Assembly (NCBI GenBank): GCA_044346175.1
Contig: JBIIZQ010000006.1
Span: 62,001 to 126,000 of the forward strand
From: JBJTUH01 sp044346175
GTDB taxonomy: Bacteria; Cyanobacteriota; Vampirovibrionia; Vampirovibrionales; JAJTHC01
Direction: 5' to 3'
DNA: 64,000 nucleotides
In this document: one piece after another, positions 28,443 to 37,577 of the stretch
Numbering within the stretch: the stretch's first letter is position 1
How the letters are laid out: each line of letters begins with the position of its first letter
Translations under genes and position numbers: made by a program
Notes under the pieces: model-generated
What the model saw: only the letters and a program-made list of their open reading frames with translations
The model's database searches: none
What the model was told of the DNA's origin: nothing

Positions 28443-28560
28443 TCCTTGGTGGTTAGTTTGCAGGAAAACACCCGTACCCATACCGAACACGGCCGTAAAG
28501 ACTGCGATAGCGACAATACTTGAGGGGTGACCTTCTGGGAAGATAGCATTCTGCCAAGGA
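28443..28560 (+). rRNA. rrf: 5S ribosomal RNA (operon 2)
   Basis: Identical to the operon 1 5S gene, followed by the same hairpin terminator (28574-28613) with G instead of A in the loop at 28591. Confidence 0.95.
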
Positions 28561-28621
28561 TTTAAATATACAAAAGAGAGGGTGATAGCCGTTGGTTATC
28601 CCCTCTTTTTTTATGCCTGCT

Positions 28622-29098
28622 TTACAGTCTGGTGGCAAATATAGGAAGCTCTTTCATGAGCTTTATACCGCCCTGTACAAGCTTGCCTGTTGAAAAACCA
28701 TGGGTTTCAAATAATGCCTGTACGCCTTCCATGGGGTTTTGTAATCCTTTGCCAATGGCGTGGGACGTTTTAATAAAGCCGGGGTCGGTTAACCATGCCC
28801 CCATGAGGTCTTCGCCATGTTCTGCCATCCAGTGATGGGATTTTTCTAAGAGGCGGATACCTTGAGGGTGTCTGAGTGCATAGTGCTGGGGTGTTTGATA
28901 GAGACGATGTAGCCGTTGAGCGGTTGTTTTACCCTCTGTGGGAAGTCCTTGGTACCATTGTTTGAGTATTCGACTACTTTTTTGGCTCATCCGTTGGCGA
29001 GCGTGATGGTCTCTCAGATTAGCCCCCTGTAGCATCTTTCCAACAGGGCTTTTGTAAGCTTTGTCGGCAAGCGTGAGGAGGATATGATGAGAACCCAT
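28622..29098 (-). CDS. Hypothetical protein
   Basis: Not recognised. Started at ATG 29098 (MGSHHILLTLADK), which follows AAAAGG at 10 nt; this gives 158 residues. An upstream in-frame start at 29200 adds a basic stretch without a ribosome site. The product is basic and His-rich, probably helical (RMSQKSSRILKQWYQGLP ... AQRLHRLYQTPQHYALRHPQGIRLLEKSHHWMAEHGEDLM), with no signal peptide. It ends only 8 bp from the operon 2 terminator, on the opposite strand. Confidence 0.5.
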   Translation of the reverse strand: MGSHHILLTLADKAYKSPVGKMLQGANLRDHHARQRMSQKSSRILKQWYQGLPTEGKTTAQRLHRLYQTPQHYALRHPQGIRLLEKSHHWMAEHGEDLMGAWLTDPGFIKTSHAIGKGLQNPMEGVQALFETHGFSTGKLVQGGIKLMKELPIFATRL

Positions 29099-29325
29099 GC
29101 CATAAGTACCTTTTCTTGAGCTACTGTGATTGAATGAGATTATTCTAATAAAACAATGTTTACGCCTTGGATTGCCTTTGTGGGTGATGCTTTTGTACAA
29201 GGCTTTGTCGGGGTGTTTTGATGGTATACTACCTAGAAGAGCGTTCTTTCTGCCTTGTGCTATGCGTCTCAGTCCATTTTGATATGCTATGTTGCTTTAT
29301 TCTTAATCAGTGACTTATTATTCCT

Positions 29326-30840
29326 ATGACCCCTATTCTTTCCCAAGCTTTCCCCGCACCTTCTTACTATCAAACGTCTGATACATTAAAATTGTGTAAA
29401 ATTGTTGCGACCTTAGGGCCAGCCTCCTTTCACAGTGATGTGATTTTTAAATTGATTCAAGCGGGAACCAATGTCTTTCGTTTGAACTTTTCTCATGCAG
29501 ATAGAGACCTTTTAAAGCAAGTGGTTTCGTGGATTCGTGAGCATGCACGTACCTTAGATACCCCCATTGCGATTTTAGGGGACTTGCAAGGCCCTAAAAT
29601 TCGTGTAAGAACGACTTTAAATGATGAAGCGGTTTCCTTAGTGGTGGGTGAGCGTATTCGCTTTGATGCAAGTGAGCAGCCTGTGACAACGGGTTTAATT
29701 ACCACGAATACCCCTATTTTGGTGGAGTCCTTAGGGGTTGGGGCAGATATGTTGTTGGACGATGGGGCGATGAAACTCAAGGTATTGGAGAAGCATGACG
29801 ACCATCTGATATGTGAAGTCCTCAAGGGTGGTATGTTGAAATCTCGTAAGGGTATCAATATTCCTGGTGTTAGGCTGAGTATGCCTGCCCTGACTGAAAA
29901 AGACCGCTCGGATGCTTTATTTTGTTTAGAGCTTGGGGTGGATTTCTTGGCACTTTCTTTTGTGCAAAGCCATAGAGATGTGCAACATTTAAGAGACTTT
30001 TTGTCGCATCATTTGCGTTCAGGGCATCATTTTCCTGCCATTGTGTCTAAAATTGAAAAACCACAGGCCCTTGAAGATATTGATGCCATTATTGAAGCGT
30101 CAGATGCCATTATGGTGGCACGTGGCGATTTGGGCGTGGAGTTACTGCCTGAGTACGTCCCTTTTAGCCAAAAAATGATTATTCGTAAGAGTAATTTGCA
30201 GGGTAAGCCAGTGATTACGGCGACTCAGATGATGGAAAGTATGATTACGGCCAATACGCCAACTCGGGCTGAAGTCTCAGATATTTTCAATGCTGTGATG
30301 GATGGTACGGATGCCGTGATGCTCTCTGGAGAAAGTGCCGTGGGGCATGACCCGGCCTTGGTGGTTCAAACCATGGCGAATGTGGTGCGTGAAGCGGCCA
30401 AGCATCGTGATACCAATCTGACTTTCATTGCCGAGCATAATGCTTTAAACGAGTTCCCTGAAGCGGTTGCCCATGCTTCTGTGACGGCGGCCATGCACAC
30501 GTTTGTGAAGGGGATGATGGTACTTTCGCACTCAGGTAAAATGGCTTCTCGAATTTCTCAGCGTCGTCCTAAAATGCCTATTTTCGCTTTTACCTCTGAT
30601 TACCGTGTGGCACAAAGACTTTCCCTGAGTTGGGGGGTGTATGCGTATGTGATTCCTCCTACAACGGGTACCGATGAAACCGTTGTGCAGTTGGAGCGCT
30701 TAATGAGCCATAAGGGGCTTATCCCTTTTGATGCCCCTGTGGTACTGTGTGCTGGGCAAACCAAGCAGGTGGGCTTAACGAACACTATGAAACTGACCCT
30801 CTTTGGGGAGTCATTACGTCAGTTTGACCCTCTGTTATAG
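29326..30840 (+). CDS. pyk: Pyruvate kinase
   Basis: A complete 504-residue enzyme that makes ATP and pyruvate from phosphoenolpyruvate. Motifs in order: KIVATLGPAS, RLNFSH, ILGDLQGPKIRV, ALSFVQSHRDV, VSKIEKPQALEDID (catalytic Lys), MVARGDLGVEL (metal-binding Glu/Asp), ATQMMESMI...PTRAEVSDIFNAVMDGTDAVMLSGESA. The C-terminal allosteric domain is present (VLSHSGKMASRISQRRPKMPIFAFT). The start has about 18 extra residues before the barrel and no obvious Shine-Dalgarno. The next gene follows after 31 nt. Confidence 0.97.
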   Translation: MTPILSQAFPAPSYYQTSDTLKLCKIVATLGPASFHSDVIFKLIQAGTNVFRLNFSHADRDLLKQVVSWIREHARTLDTPIAILGDLQGPKIRVRTTLNDEAVSLVVGERIRFDASEQPVTTGLITTNTPILVESLGVGADMLLDDGAMKLKVLEKHDDHLICEVLKGGMLKSRKGINIPGVRLSMPALTEKDRSDALFCLELGVDFLALSFVQSHRDVQHLRDFLSHHLRSGHHFPAIVSKIEKPQALEDIDAIIEASDAIMVARGDLGVELLPEYVPFSQKMIIRKSNLQGKPVITATQMMESMITANTPTRAEVSDIFNAVMDGTDAVMLSGESAVGHDPALVVQTMANVVREAAKHRDTNLTFIAEHNALNEFPEAVAHASVTAAMHTFVKGMMVLSHSGKMASRISQRRPKMPIFAFTSDYRVAQRLSLSWGVYAYVIPPTTGTDETVVQLERLMSHKGLIPFDAPVVLCAGQTKQVGLTNTMKLTLFGESLRQFDPLL

Positions 30841-30871
30841 GTTTTTGATTTGAAAGTAGAAGGCTTGCTCA

Positions 30872-31549
30872 ATGTCTTGGATACAAGCTTATAGCCGTTC
30901 TGTGGGTTGGGCCAATACGGTATCTTTGTTGCGCATGGTAGCCATGATACCCTTCGCCCTTTGGGTATTACCTCTAACGACCCCTTGGGGCTTGGAGGTA
31001 ACGCCTTCTGTGCATGCCTGGGTCGCCTTCTTTTTTGCGGGGCTTATCATTTGGATGGATGGCTGGGATGGCTACTTGGCACGTAAGTTTCAGGAAAGTT
31101 CTGCTTTTGGGGCTTTATGGGATATTCTTTGCGACCGTGTGGTGGAGCAGACCTTTTGGGTTGTATTTTTGGTGAAGGGTTGGGTGCCACTTTGGGCGGT
31201 TCTTGCCATTATTTGGCGGGGTATTCTGGTGGACGGCATTCGTGGCTTGGCTCATCAGGAGGGTAAAACGGCGTTTGGCGTGAACTCGATCATGCAGCAT
31301 TGGCTGGGGGTGGCATTGGTGAGTTCAAGAGCGAGTCGTTGGGGGTATGCGGTGTTGAAAGCCTTCTTTTTTGCATTGTGTCCTTGGTGGTTTTTATCGC
31401 AGTCATCCGTTGCCGCTACCTTTGGGTTACATGCACCCTCATGGCTCTATGTGTGTATGGTGGCTGTGGTGGTATGCTGTTGGGTGCGTGGGATTCCTGT
31501 ATGGTTTGAGATGCGTGCCTTGCTCCGTGCCTCTTCAAAAACGACCTAA
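30872..31549 (+). CDS. pgsA: CDP-alcohol phosphatidyltransferase (PgsA-like)
   Basis: A 225-residue membrane protein carrying the CDP-alcohol phosphotransferase signature DGYLARKFQESSAFGALWDILCD, which fits D-G-x2-A-R-x8-G-x3-D-x3-D. About six hydrophobic segments are predicted. It most likely makes phosphatidylglycerol phosphate from CDP-diacylglycerol and glycerol 3-phosphate; other CDP-alcohol substrates are possible. The start has AGAAGG at 8 nt. It lies 31 nt after pyk and is probably in the same transcript. Confidence 0.82.
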   Translation: MSWIQAYSRSVGWANTVSLLRMVAMIPFALWVLPLTTPWGLEVTPSVHAWVAFFFAGLIIWMDGWDGYLARKFQESSAFGALWDILCDRVVEQTFWVVFLVKGWVPLWAVLAIIWRGILVDGIRGLAHQEGKTAFGVNSIMQHWLGVALVSSRASRWGYAVLKAFFFALCPWWFLSQSSVAATFGLHAPSWLYVCMVAVVVCCWVRGIPVWFEMRALLRASSKTT

Positions 31550-31669
31550 GCGTTTTTGTCTGCTACACTTGAAGGAATCCCCTTTTACAAGGCTTGCGTT
31601 GAGGCATTGCCTTATGAAAGGATAAGCAGGATAGGTGACGCTTCTTTAACCGTGTAAGGTGTTAAACAG

Positions 31670-33253
31670 ATGACCACATGGCGTTGGATTCCTTTATTAG
31701 TGCAGTATACATTGCCTTTTTGTATCGAGTCGTCTGACCCGTCACAGCCCCGCATGCCATTGCAAAGAAAAGGGATTCGACTTTTGGGCAGCAGCTCGCA
31801 CTTCTATCAGTGGTTAAAGCGCCGTATGGATTTGGCTTGCCCTGATTGGATTTCAGGGCTTTGGCAAGATGCCACGGTCTCTTTATGGTTGCCTCCTTCA
31901 AGGGTTTGGGTACAAGAATTACGAGAGGCGACACAAGGGCAACGGGATGCTGAAGTACAGCTGACGGCTTTGTGGCAGGTATTTTATCATGCTTGGGGTA
32001 GGCATTTGCGCCTATTGGATTATCATGCCCAAGAGACCAGTCACCTCAAGGATGCCCCGAGCCTTCAAAAACAAGCCATGCTTGAAAAGGCGATGCGTTG
32101 GGTACAGCAACGTGATGCGGAGGTAATGACATGGCTCCCCAAACATATGAAAAAGCGTTGGGATGCTTTTTCTATATGGGTGGAAGACGCAACCTCCTCT
32201 GATTGGCACGGGGTTTTAAAACACTTAGGGTTTCGCTTTATTATGCGACAAGTGCGGGTTACGCTTGCAAATCCTGAAAAATTGCTTGACCCTACCGTGT
32301 GCCAAGCGTCTCAGGAGCAATCCTTCCAAGATACAGGGGGGATGACATGGGTTCCTCCGAAAGAACGTCGTCGTCTTGTGATGCAGTTACAAGCTTTGTT
32401 ACTGGGGGATACTCGTCCAGCTCAAGCTGATGATGCGTTATGGATGCAGACTTCCTTTTGGCGGATTTTAGGGTATACCTACTGGTTAGATACGTGGTTG
32501 GGCTGTGCCTTGGATGATAAGCGTGAGGTCCTCATGTTACAAACCGCATCCGCTACGCTTGCCGATACGTCAACACAAGATAGTACGTCTGGACTTGAAG
32601 GCGCTTGGCATGCGAAACAAGCGGTTGTTTCTTGGTGGCGGGTACACTCTTATGGGCGTAGGCATCCGTCTGAGAGGCAGCCTGATACCCCTCAGACCTC
32701 TTGGTGTGTGGGGACTTATGAACCTGAAACGCAGACGATGACTATCGAGATATTACCGCTTGCTTTTATGGGATATTTACATCCTACAAGTGAAGGGCAA
32801 GCTTGGTATGGGGATGGGGAAACGTCTCAAGCTACTTTGGGCTTTACGGATGCAAGCCATGTACGCACCCTCATTGTAGATTTGACACGTCGGCTTTTAA
32901 CCCAGTATCCCATACGCTTTATGCAGTGGCATTTTCCTCTTGTGGATAAGCCTAATCATCATGATTCAGCGGATTTGTTCTTTGACCTTCAACAGGTTTT
33001 GACGCATCATGACATTGCATTGCAAGTGACAACGGAGCGTCTCTTTGTGAAAGAATCCTTACAACCTTTAAAAAAGCGACATCTTGAGGGTGTTCCTATT
33101 GCACTGTGGCTTCAACGCTGGTGGGGGCTTGAGGGGGCAACCTCTTCTAGGCTAAGACGTTTGATGTCCCGTTGCCCAGCGTACCCCGTAGAGAGGCATG
33201 CAACGACAACGACTCGTCCCCTGTCTCCTGAAAGGACCACGAGTGCCTACTAA
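31670..33253 (+). CDS. Large tryptophan-rich protein of unknown function
   Basis: Not recognised. The 527-residue protein is visibly rich in Trp, Gln and His throughout (for example KHMKKRWDAFSIWVED, SFWRILGYTYWLDTWLG, VPIALWLQRWWGLEG). It has no signal peptide and no long hydrophobic segment. The C-terminal region at about 410-490 (SHVRTLIVDLTRRLLTQYPIRFMQWHFPLVD ... FFDLQQVLTHHDIALQVTTERLFVKESLQPLKK) looks like an alpha/beta domain, reminiscent of but not matching an acetyltransferase. The basic Ser/Thr-rich C-terminal tail overlaps the start of the tadA reading frame by up to 56 nt, so the two are likely coupled. A second large Trp-rich unknown lies at 35461-37134. Confidence 0.6.
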   Translation: MTTWRWIPLLVQYTLPFCIESSDPSQPRMPLQRKGIRLLGSSSHFYQWLKRRMDLACPDWISGLWQDATVSLWLPPSRVWVQELREATQGQRDAEVQLTALWQVFYHAWGRHLRLLDYHAQETSHLKDAPSLQKQAMLEKAMRWVQQRDAEVMTWLPKHMKKRWDAFSIWVEDATSSDWHGVLKHLGFRFIMRQVRVTLANPEKLLDPTVCQASQEQSFQDTGGMTWVPPKERRRLVMQLQALLLGDTRPAQADDALWMQTSFWRILGYTYWLDTWLGCALDDKREVLMLQTASATLADTSTQDSTSGLEGAWHAKQAVVSWWRVHSYGRRHPSERQPDTPQTSWCVGTYEPETQTMTIEILPLAFMGYLHPTSEGQAWYGDGETSQATLGFTDASHVRTLIVDLTRRLLTQYPIRFMQWHFPLVDKPNHHDSADLFFDLQQVLTHHDIALQVTTERLFVKESLQPLKKRHLEGVPIALWLQRWWGLEGATSSRLRRLMSRCPAYPVERHATTTTRPLSPERTTSAY

Positions 33254-33728
33254 CGCCCCTGTTCAATTAAATGCCTTTCAGTTAGAGGCCTCTATGACTG
33301 AGGCACGTCTTTTGGCGATGCACGCACAAGATTTGGGAGATGTCCCCGTGGGGGCGATACTCTTAGATGCCTCAGGAGCGTGTATCGCTCGAGGGTATAA
33401 TACTCGGGAGCATCAGCATCAGCCTTTAGGGCATGCGGAGTGTGAGGTGTTGCGGCAGGCGGCTCAGGTTTTAGATACGTGGCGTATGGAGGGTTGTACG
33501 CTGATTGTCACCCTTGAACCATGTCCGATGTGTCTTAGTGCCATGGTGCAGGCACGAGTGAGTCAACTCATCTTTGGGGCTTGGGACGTTCAGGGCGGGG
33601 CGTTTAGCTTGGGAATTCATACGCTATTGCCTGATGTCCACCGTATGACTTGGCTGGGTGGGATTGCAGAGGAGGCGTGTCGTGAGCAGCTGCAAGCCTT
33701 TTTTAGACGTTGTAGGGCTTCCGAGTAG
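33198..33728 (+). CDS. tadA: tRNA-specific adenosine deaminase
   Basis: A zinc-dependent deaminase with GDVPVGAILLD, the active-site HAECEVL (zinc His and catalytic Glu) and LEPCPMCLSAMVQARV (two zinc Cys). It converts adenosine to inosine at the wobble position of tRNA-Arg(ACG). From the ATG at 33198 it has 176 residues and overlaps the preceding gene. The ATG at 33294 (MTEARLLAMHAQ) would give 144 residues, matches usual family starts and avoids overlap, so the true start may be there. Confidence 0.93.
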   Translation: MQRQRLVPCLLKGPRVPTNAPVQLNAFQLEASMTEARLLAMHAQDLGDVPVGAILLDASGACIARGYNTREHQHQPLGHAECEVLRQAAQVLDTWRMEGCTLIVTLEPCPMCLSAMVQARVSQLIFGAWDVQGGAFSLGIHTLLPDVHRMTWLGGIAEEACREQLQAFFRRCRASE

Positions 33729-33873
33729 CGTGAGTGGGTCTTTTTAGGCTTGAAGCTTGGCTTGAACCCTTAAATTTTCTTTGCAAAAGGTGTAAGGTGA
33801 CAATCGCCCTGCTATACTAGGGGGAGTATAAAACACATACGTTGCGTTCCTACGATAGAAATGGTACTGGCTT

Positions 33874-35127
33874 ATGATGATGATGATGGCGGATGAAGAT
33901 AAGCAGTTTGATGCCTCACCGCAGAAACTTCAGCGTGCAAGGGAAGAAGGGCAAATCCCTAAAAGTCAGGATTTAGGTAGTGCTGTTGTACTGGCAGTGG
34001 GGCTTTTTTTACTATTGGCCTTGGCACCCTCCATTTGGAAAGAATTTTGTGTCCTGTTTGCGTTAATGTTTGGGACGATTGCGACAGGCTCTATTGATGA
34101 AATTGGGGGGATTTATCTGCTCACGGCAACTGTAAAATCGATTGCCATGACGATGGGCCCTTTTTTGATTGCGGCGATGTTTGCGGGGGTTATTTCTCAG
34201 GCCATTCAAGTGGGGGTTGTTTTTACGACTAAGCCCTTGATGCCAAAGTTTGATAGGCTTAATCCAGCCAATGGCTTTAAGCAGCTCTTTAGTATGCAAA
34301 AAGTCATTGACCTTGCGAAGAATATCATTAAAATTTCGCTACTCTCCTTGCTGGGCTTTAACTTGTTTAAAGAGTTTTTACCGCAGCTTTTAGACAGTGG
34401 GCGGAGTGGTCATGTGTTGGCACCTTTGTTGGTATTAGGTACCATGTTACAGAAATTTATTATGATGGTTGCCATTGCGTTTTTCGTGATAGGTGCAGCG
34501 GACTATCTGTACCAAAAGTTTAAGTTCATGAAAGACCAAAAAATGAGTCATAAAGAAGTGAAGGATGAGTACAAACAAAGTGAGGGTGACCCCCACGTTA
34601 AGCATGCCATTAAACAACGGCGTATGGAAATGGCTCAGAGGCGTATGTTGGATGCAGTGGCACAAGCAGAAGTGGTGGTTACGAACCCGATTCACGTCGC
34701 AGTGGCTTTAGGGTATCAGCATGAACACATGGAAGCCCCTGTGGTGCTTGCCAAGGGTACGGCAGCGTTTGCCCAACATATTAAAGCGATGGCAACCCGC
34801 CATGGGGTTCCTATTTTAGAAGACCCGCCTGTTGCGAGAGCCTTATATCAGCTTGTAGGCGTGCAGGAGGAAGTGACCCCTGAGTTATATCAACCTGTGG
34901 CACAGCTCCTCACACAGGCTTGGTCGAGTGTGGGTAAAGCACCGCCACAACTCCGCCCTGCTACCACAACGCCACCTGTGCTTACACCTACGGCACCATC
35001 CTTGGGAACCCTTCCAGGTACCACCCCGCCCGTGTCACCCCGCTTTGGGGGGCAGCGTCCTCCGATGGGTGCGGGGAATCCTACGCCTGTGGGTGGGAAT
35101 ACACCTTCAGGAAGTTTACGTATTTAA
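33874..35127 (+). CDS. flhB: Flagellar export apparatus protein FlhB
   Basis: A 417-residue FlhB. The N-terminus has the typical KTE/ATPKKL-like start (QFDASPQKLQRAREEGQIPKSQDL), four membrane segments follow within about 35-205, then the linker helix and the cytoplasmic autocleavage domain. The cleavage site reads N271-P272-I273-H274 instead of NPTH. The following strand and GVPILEDPPVARALY are conserved. A 65-residue Pro/Thr/Gly-rich tail extends beyond the usual end. The gene opens with five tandem ATG codons and no visible Shine-Dalgarno. No other flagellar gene is adjacent. A type III injectisome homologue is possible, but the sequence reads as flagellar. Confidence 0.9.
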   Translation: MMMMMADEDKQFDASPQKLQRAREEGQIPKSQDLGSAVVLAVGLFLLLALAPSIWKEFCVLFALMFGTIATGSIDEIGGIYLLTATVKSIAMTMGPFLIAAMFAGVISQAIQVGVVFTTKPLMPKFDRLNPANGFKQLFSMQKVIDLAKNIIKISLLSLLGFNLFKEFLPQLLDSGRSGHVLAPLLVLGTMLQKFIMMVAIAFFVIGAADYLYQKFKFMKDQKMSHKEVKDEYKQSEGDPHVKHAIKQRRMEMAQRRMLDAVAQAEVVVTNPIHVAVALGYQHEHMEAPVVLAKGTAAFAQHIKAMATRHGVPILEDPPVARALYQLVGVQEEVTPELYQPVAQLLTQAWSSVGKAPPQLRPATTTPPVLTPTAPSLGTLPGTTPPVSPRFGGQRPPMGAGNPTPVGGNTPSGSLRI

Positions 35128-35460
35128 ATAGGCGTTTAGGGGGTGGCTGGCGTGTTTTGTGAGGTGTTCCATGGGATGAGGCATGTTAAGGGATGAGGTA
35201 TCTTAAGGCAATTCTTTGCATGTTGCTGGTTTTATCTTAATATGAGGTAGCACCCTGCGGTGTGTTTAAATCCTTTTGGATAGCGTTGATGGAAGCCCTA
35301 CAGCGTTTACAAGCCTCGTAAGCAAGGGTTTGAGTGTATTGACCACGATGTCCTAGATAGTGCATCAATAGCTTTTGGACAATCTTTCTGCTATTGTCTC
35401 TTATAATTTGGAAGTATATTGCCTGATGTCTTTTCTTACTATTTTTCTGTTTAGTGTCTT
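35128..35460. other. Intergenic region after flhB
   Basis: About 330 bp with no supported gene, tRNA, terminator or repeat. It presumably holds the promoter of the next gene. Confidence 0.4.
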
Positions 35461-37134
35461 ATGCGTACTTGCCTTCAGACAGGATGTGGTACATTGGTTA
35501 CGTCGGAAGGTTTGGTTTCAAATGGCACTGTAGCGCCTCCCCGTCAGGGCTTGGCACCTTGGTGTAGCGTGTATACGCTACAGGAAGCGTCACAGTGCCT
35601 TAACAGGCTTTTTAAATTAGCACCCCCTGATACGTTTTGGTATGCAGGGGTTTCTGCATTTTGGGAGAAACAGTGGCAGGTCTCTACTGCAGCGGACATG
35701 GTAGAAGCTCTTCCAAGGGATACCACCCTTCATCTTCAGGTATGGGCGATGCTGTGGCACCTGTTAGGACGTTATGAAGCCGATTATATGGTGACGGCGG
35801 TATTGGTGCCATGGTTAGGGGAGTCGGTGTGCCGAGAGGAACATTTTGGAGAAACGACGTTGTGGCTGGCACGTCTTCAACAAGCGGAGGTTGCATCTCC
35901 GCATGCGCTTCACAACCCTAAGCCTCTATCCCTTGAAGAGGTCCTACTGGCACTCAAGGCACTTTTACCTCCGTGTTGTCGAAGGGCTTGGGATGTTATC
36001 TGGCACACCTATGCGACAGAAGCAAACCCTCAACCACTGACGCTTTTACACCCGCCTTTAAATCATTTAGTGCGTGCTTGCTATGATTGGTATCGTGACC
36101 CTTCTAAAGTACAGGATACTTCGGTCTATCTGCAATGGTTACCTTGGGTACTCGCTTGCTGGCTTTACCCCGTGCTGGTGAGTGCTTTATCCAGCCTAGT
36201 GACATCGCCTCCCCCTACAGGCTTGCCTGCTGAGGAGCGTAAGTCCTTACCGCAAGCCCTCCGTCATTACCAAACTTGGGAATCCACTTGGCAGGGGATT
36301 GGCGGGCTTCTGAGGGTAAACCCCACGCTTAGCCACTGGCAAAGTGTGTGGCAAAGTGATACTCCAGAAGCCAGTATGTGGCGTGGTATAGAAGCGATTG
36401 GACTCATTGAAGGTGCCTCTGAGGCGTGCATCCTGCCCACGTTTTGGCGGATATTTGAACAGGCTTATGGGGATACCACACCTCGTAGTGTTTGGTATTG
36501 GCTTCCCATGGGGGGAATGCAAGCTGCTGTGGCTTATTGGAAAAAATGGGGAGGTACCCCTTGGTTTAGAGGGTGTGTGTGGATGCTCCTAGATGGCGAT
36601 ATTGCCCCTAAGTTTCGCCAGAGGATGCAACAAGAGACGGACACACAACTTGCGCAAGCGTTCAAGAGGTCTCGTGCCATTTTTGTTTTTCCTGAGGCAC
36701 ATCAACTTGAAGATTTGTACCCTTTGGAGGCTTTGAAAGCTTTGGTTTGTGACACGCTGAGGGCTTGGGGAGGGTGTCTCGATGGGGCCTTGCATCCAAG
36801 CGGCGAGTCCGATAGTGTCTTTGGTGCGTTGCAGTGTCAAATTCAAGCACGCCATGCCCAAGAACGACAGAACCCATGGGGGGGTGGGCGTTTGTCTTGG
36901 TGGTACGCACTGTTGCACACCTTGGGGGTTTCTCCTTACCAGAAGCTCTATATGGCCCAAGCCGTGAGGACATGGCTAGAAACGCACGCTTTATCTTCCC
37001 CGAATGCTCCCCTTTCATCGCCATATCCCGCAGTGACTTTATGGCTATGGCAGCAATGGCAAGCGGCCTACCCTCATATGATGGCGACCCGCCGAGCGTA
37101 TCGAAAGTCCCCTTTTTGTAACAATCCTCTGTAA
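35461..37134 (+). CDS. Large tryptophan-rich protein of unknown function
   Basis: Not recognised. The 557-residue protein has many Trp residues spread along its length (for example TFWYAGVSAFWEKQWQ, ESTWQGIGG, SVWYWLPMGGMQAAVAYWKKWG, VTLWLWQQWQ). It has no signal peptide; one stretch at about 229-248 (LQWLPWVLACWLYPVLVSAL) is hydrophobic enough to be a single membrane segment. Composition and size resemble the 31670-33253 product, but I cannot show homology by eye. The start is not supported by a Shine-Dalgarno. The next gene, ssb, has its own promoter. Confidence 0.55.
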   Translation: MRTCLQTGCGTLVTSEGLVSNGTVAPPRQGLAPWCSVYTLQEASQCLNRLFKLAPPDTFWYAGVSAFWEKQWQVSTAADMVEALPRDTTLHLQVWAMLWHLLGRYEADYMVTAVLVPWLGESVCREEHFGETTLWLARLQQAEVASPHALHNPKPLSLEEVLLALKALLPPCCRRAWDVIWHTYATEANPQPLTLLHPPLNHLVRACYDWYRDPSKVQDTSVYLQWLPWVLACWLYPVLVSALSSLVTSPPPTGLPAEERKSLPQALRHYQTWESTWQGIGGLLRVNPTLSHWQSVWQSDTPEASMWRGIEAIGLIEGASEACILPTFWRIFEQAYGDTTPRSVWYWLPMGGMQAAVAYWKKWGGTPWFRGCVWMLLDGDIAPKFRQRMQQETDTQLAQAFKRSRAIFVFPEAHQLEDLYPLEALKALVCDTLRAWGGCLDGALHPSGESDSVFGALQCQIQARHAQERQNPWGGGRLSWWYALLHTLGVSPYQKLYMAQAVRTWLETHALSSPNAPLSSPYPAVTLWLWQQWQAAYPHMMATRRAYRKSPFCNNPL

Positions 37135-37147
37135 AAAGGTATAGGGC

Positions 37148-37176
37148 TTGCGGTATGCTTAAAATAGGTTTAAATA
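37148..37176 (+). promoter_or_regulatory. Candidate ssb promoter
   Basis: TTGCGG, a 17-bp spacer and TAAATA, about 45 nt before the ssb start. Confidence 0.45.
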
Positions 37177-37221
37177 AGCTACTGTGTTGATACATTTTAA
37201 AGCATAAGGATGGATACTGTG

Positions 37222-37542
37222 ATGATTAACCATGTCGCACTTGTAGGGCGTGTAGGGCAGGACCCTGAGGTGGCTCATTTTGACTCTGGTGCTGTTAAAG
37301 CCAAGTTTTCTTTAGCCGTGAATCGTACAAAGGAAATAACCGATTGGTTTGATGTTGAAGTGTGGGGGCGACAAGTAGACTTCGTGACACAGTGGGTGAA
37401 AAAAGGCTCTGCAGTTACGATTCAAGGTCGTTTAGATATTCAGTCTTGGCAGGACCAGCAAGGCGTAAAACGTGAAAAAGCCGTCATTAACGCCACCAAT
37501 GTTGGGTTTGCACCCACTCGTGCCACCACGATGAATGCTTAA
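37222..37542 (+). CDS. ssb: Short single-stranded DNA-binding protein
   Basis: An OB-fold protein that reads MINHVALVGRVGQDPEV at the N-terminus, then KFSLAVNRTKEITDWFDVEVWGRQVDFVTQWVKKGSAVTIQGRLDIQSW, the typical SSB core. Started at ATG 37222, 106 residues; the ATG at 37210 touches its AAGG site with no spacer. The usual flexible linker and acidic C-terminal tip (DDDIPF-type), which recruits repair and replication partners, are absent: the protein ends TRATTMNA. It may be a paralogue or a minimal SSB. The DUF1537 kinase gene follows closely. Confidence 0.88.
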   Translation: MINHVALVGRVGQDPEVAHFDSGAVKAKFSLAVNRTKEITDWFDVEVWGRQVDFVTQWVKKGSAVTIQGRLDIQSWQDQQGVKREKAVINATNVGFAPTRATTMNA

Positions 37543-37577
37543 CGCAGGCAGCTTTTGCGAAGAAAGAGGGTCGTTTG

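Noticed and set aside
33874..33890. The ATG run as a possible simple repeat rather than a start region
   Set aside because: It is in frame with FlhB and immediately precedes the conserved N-terminus, so it belongs to the start of the gene.
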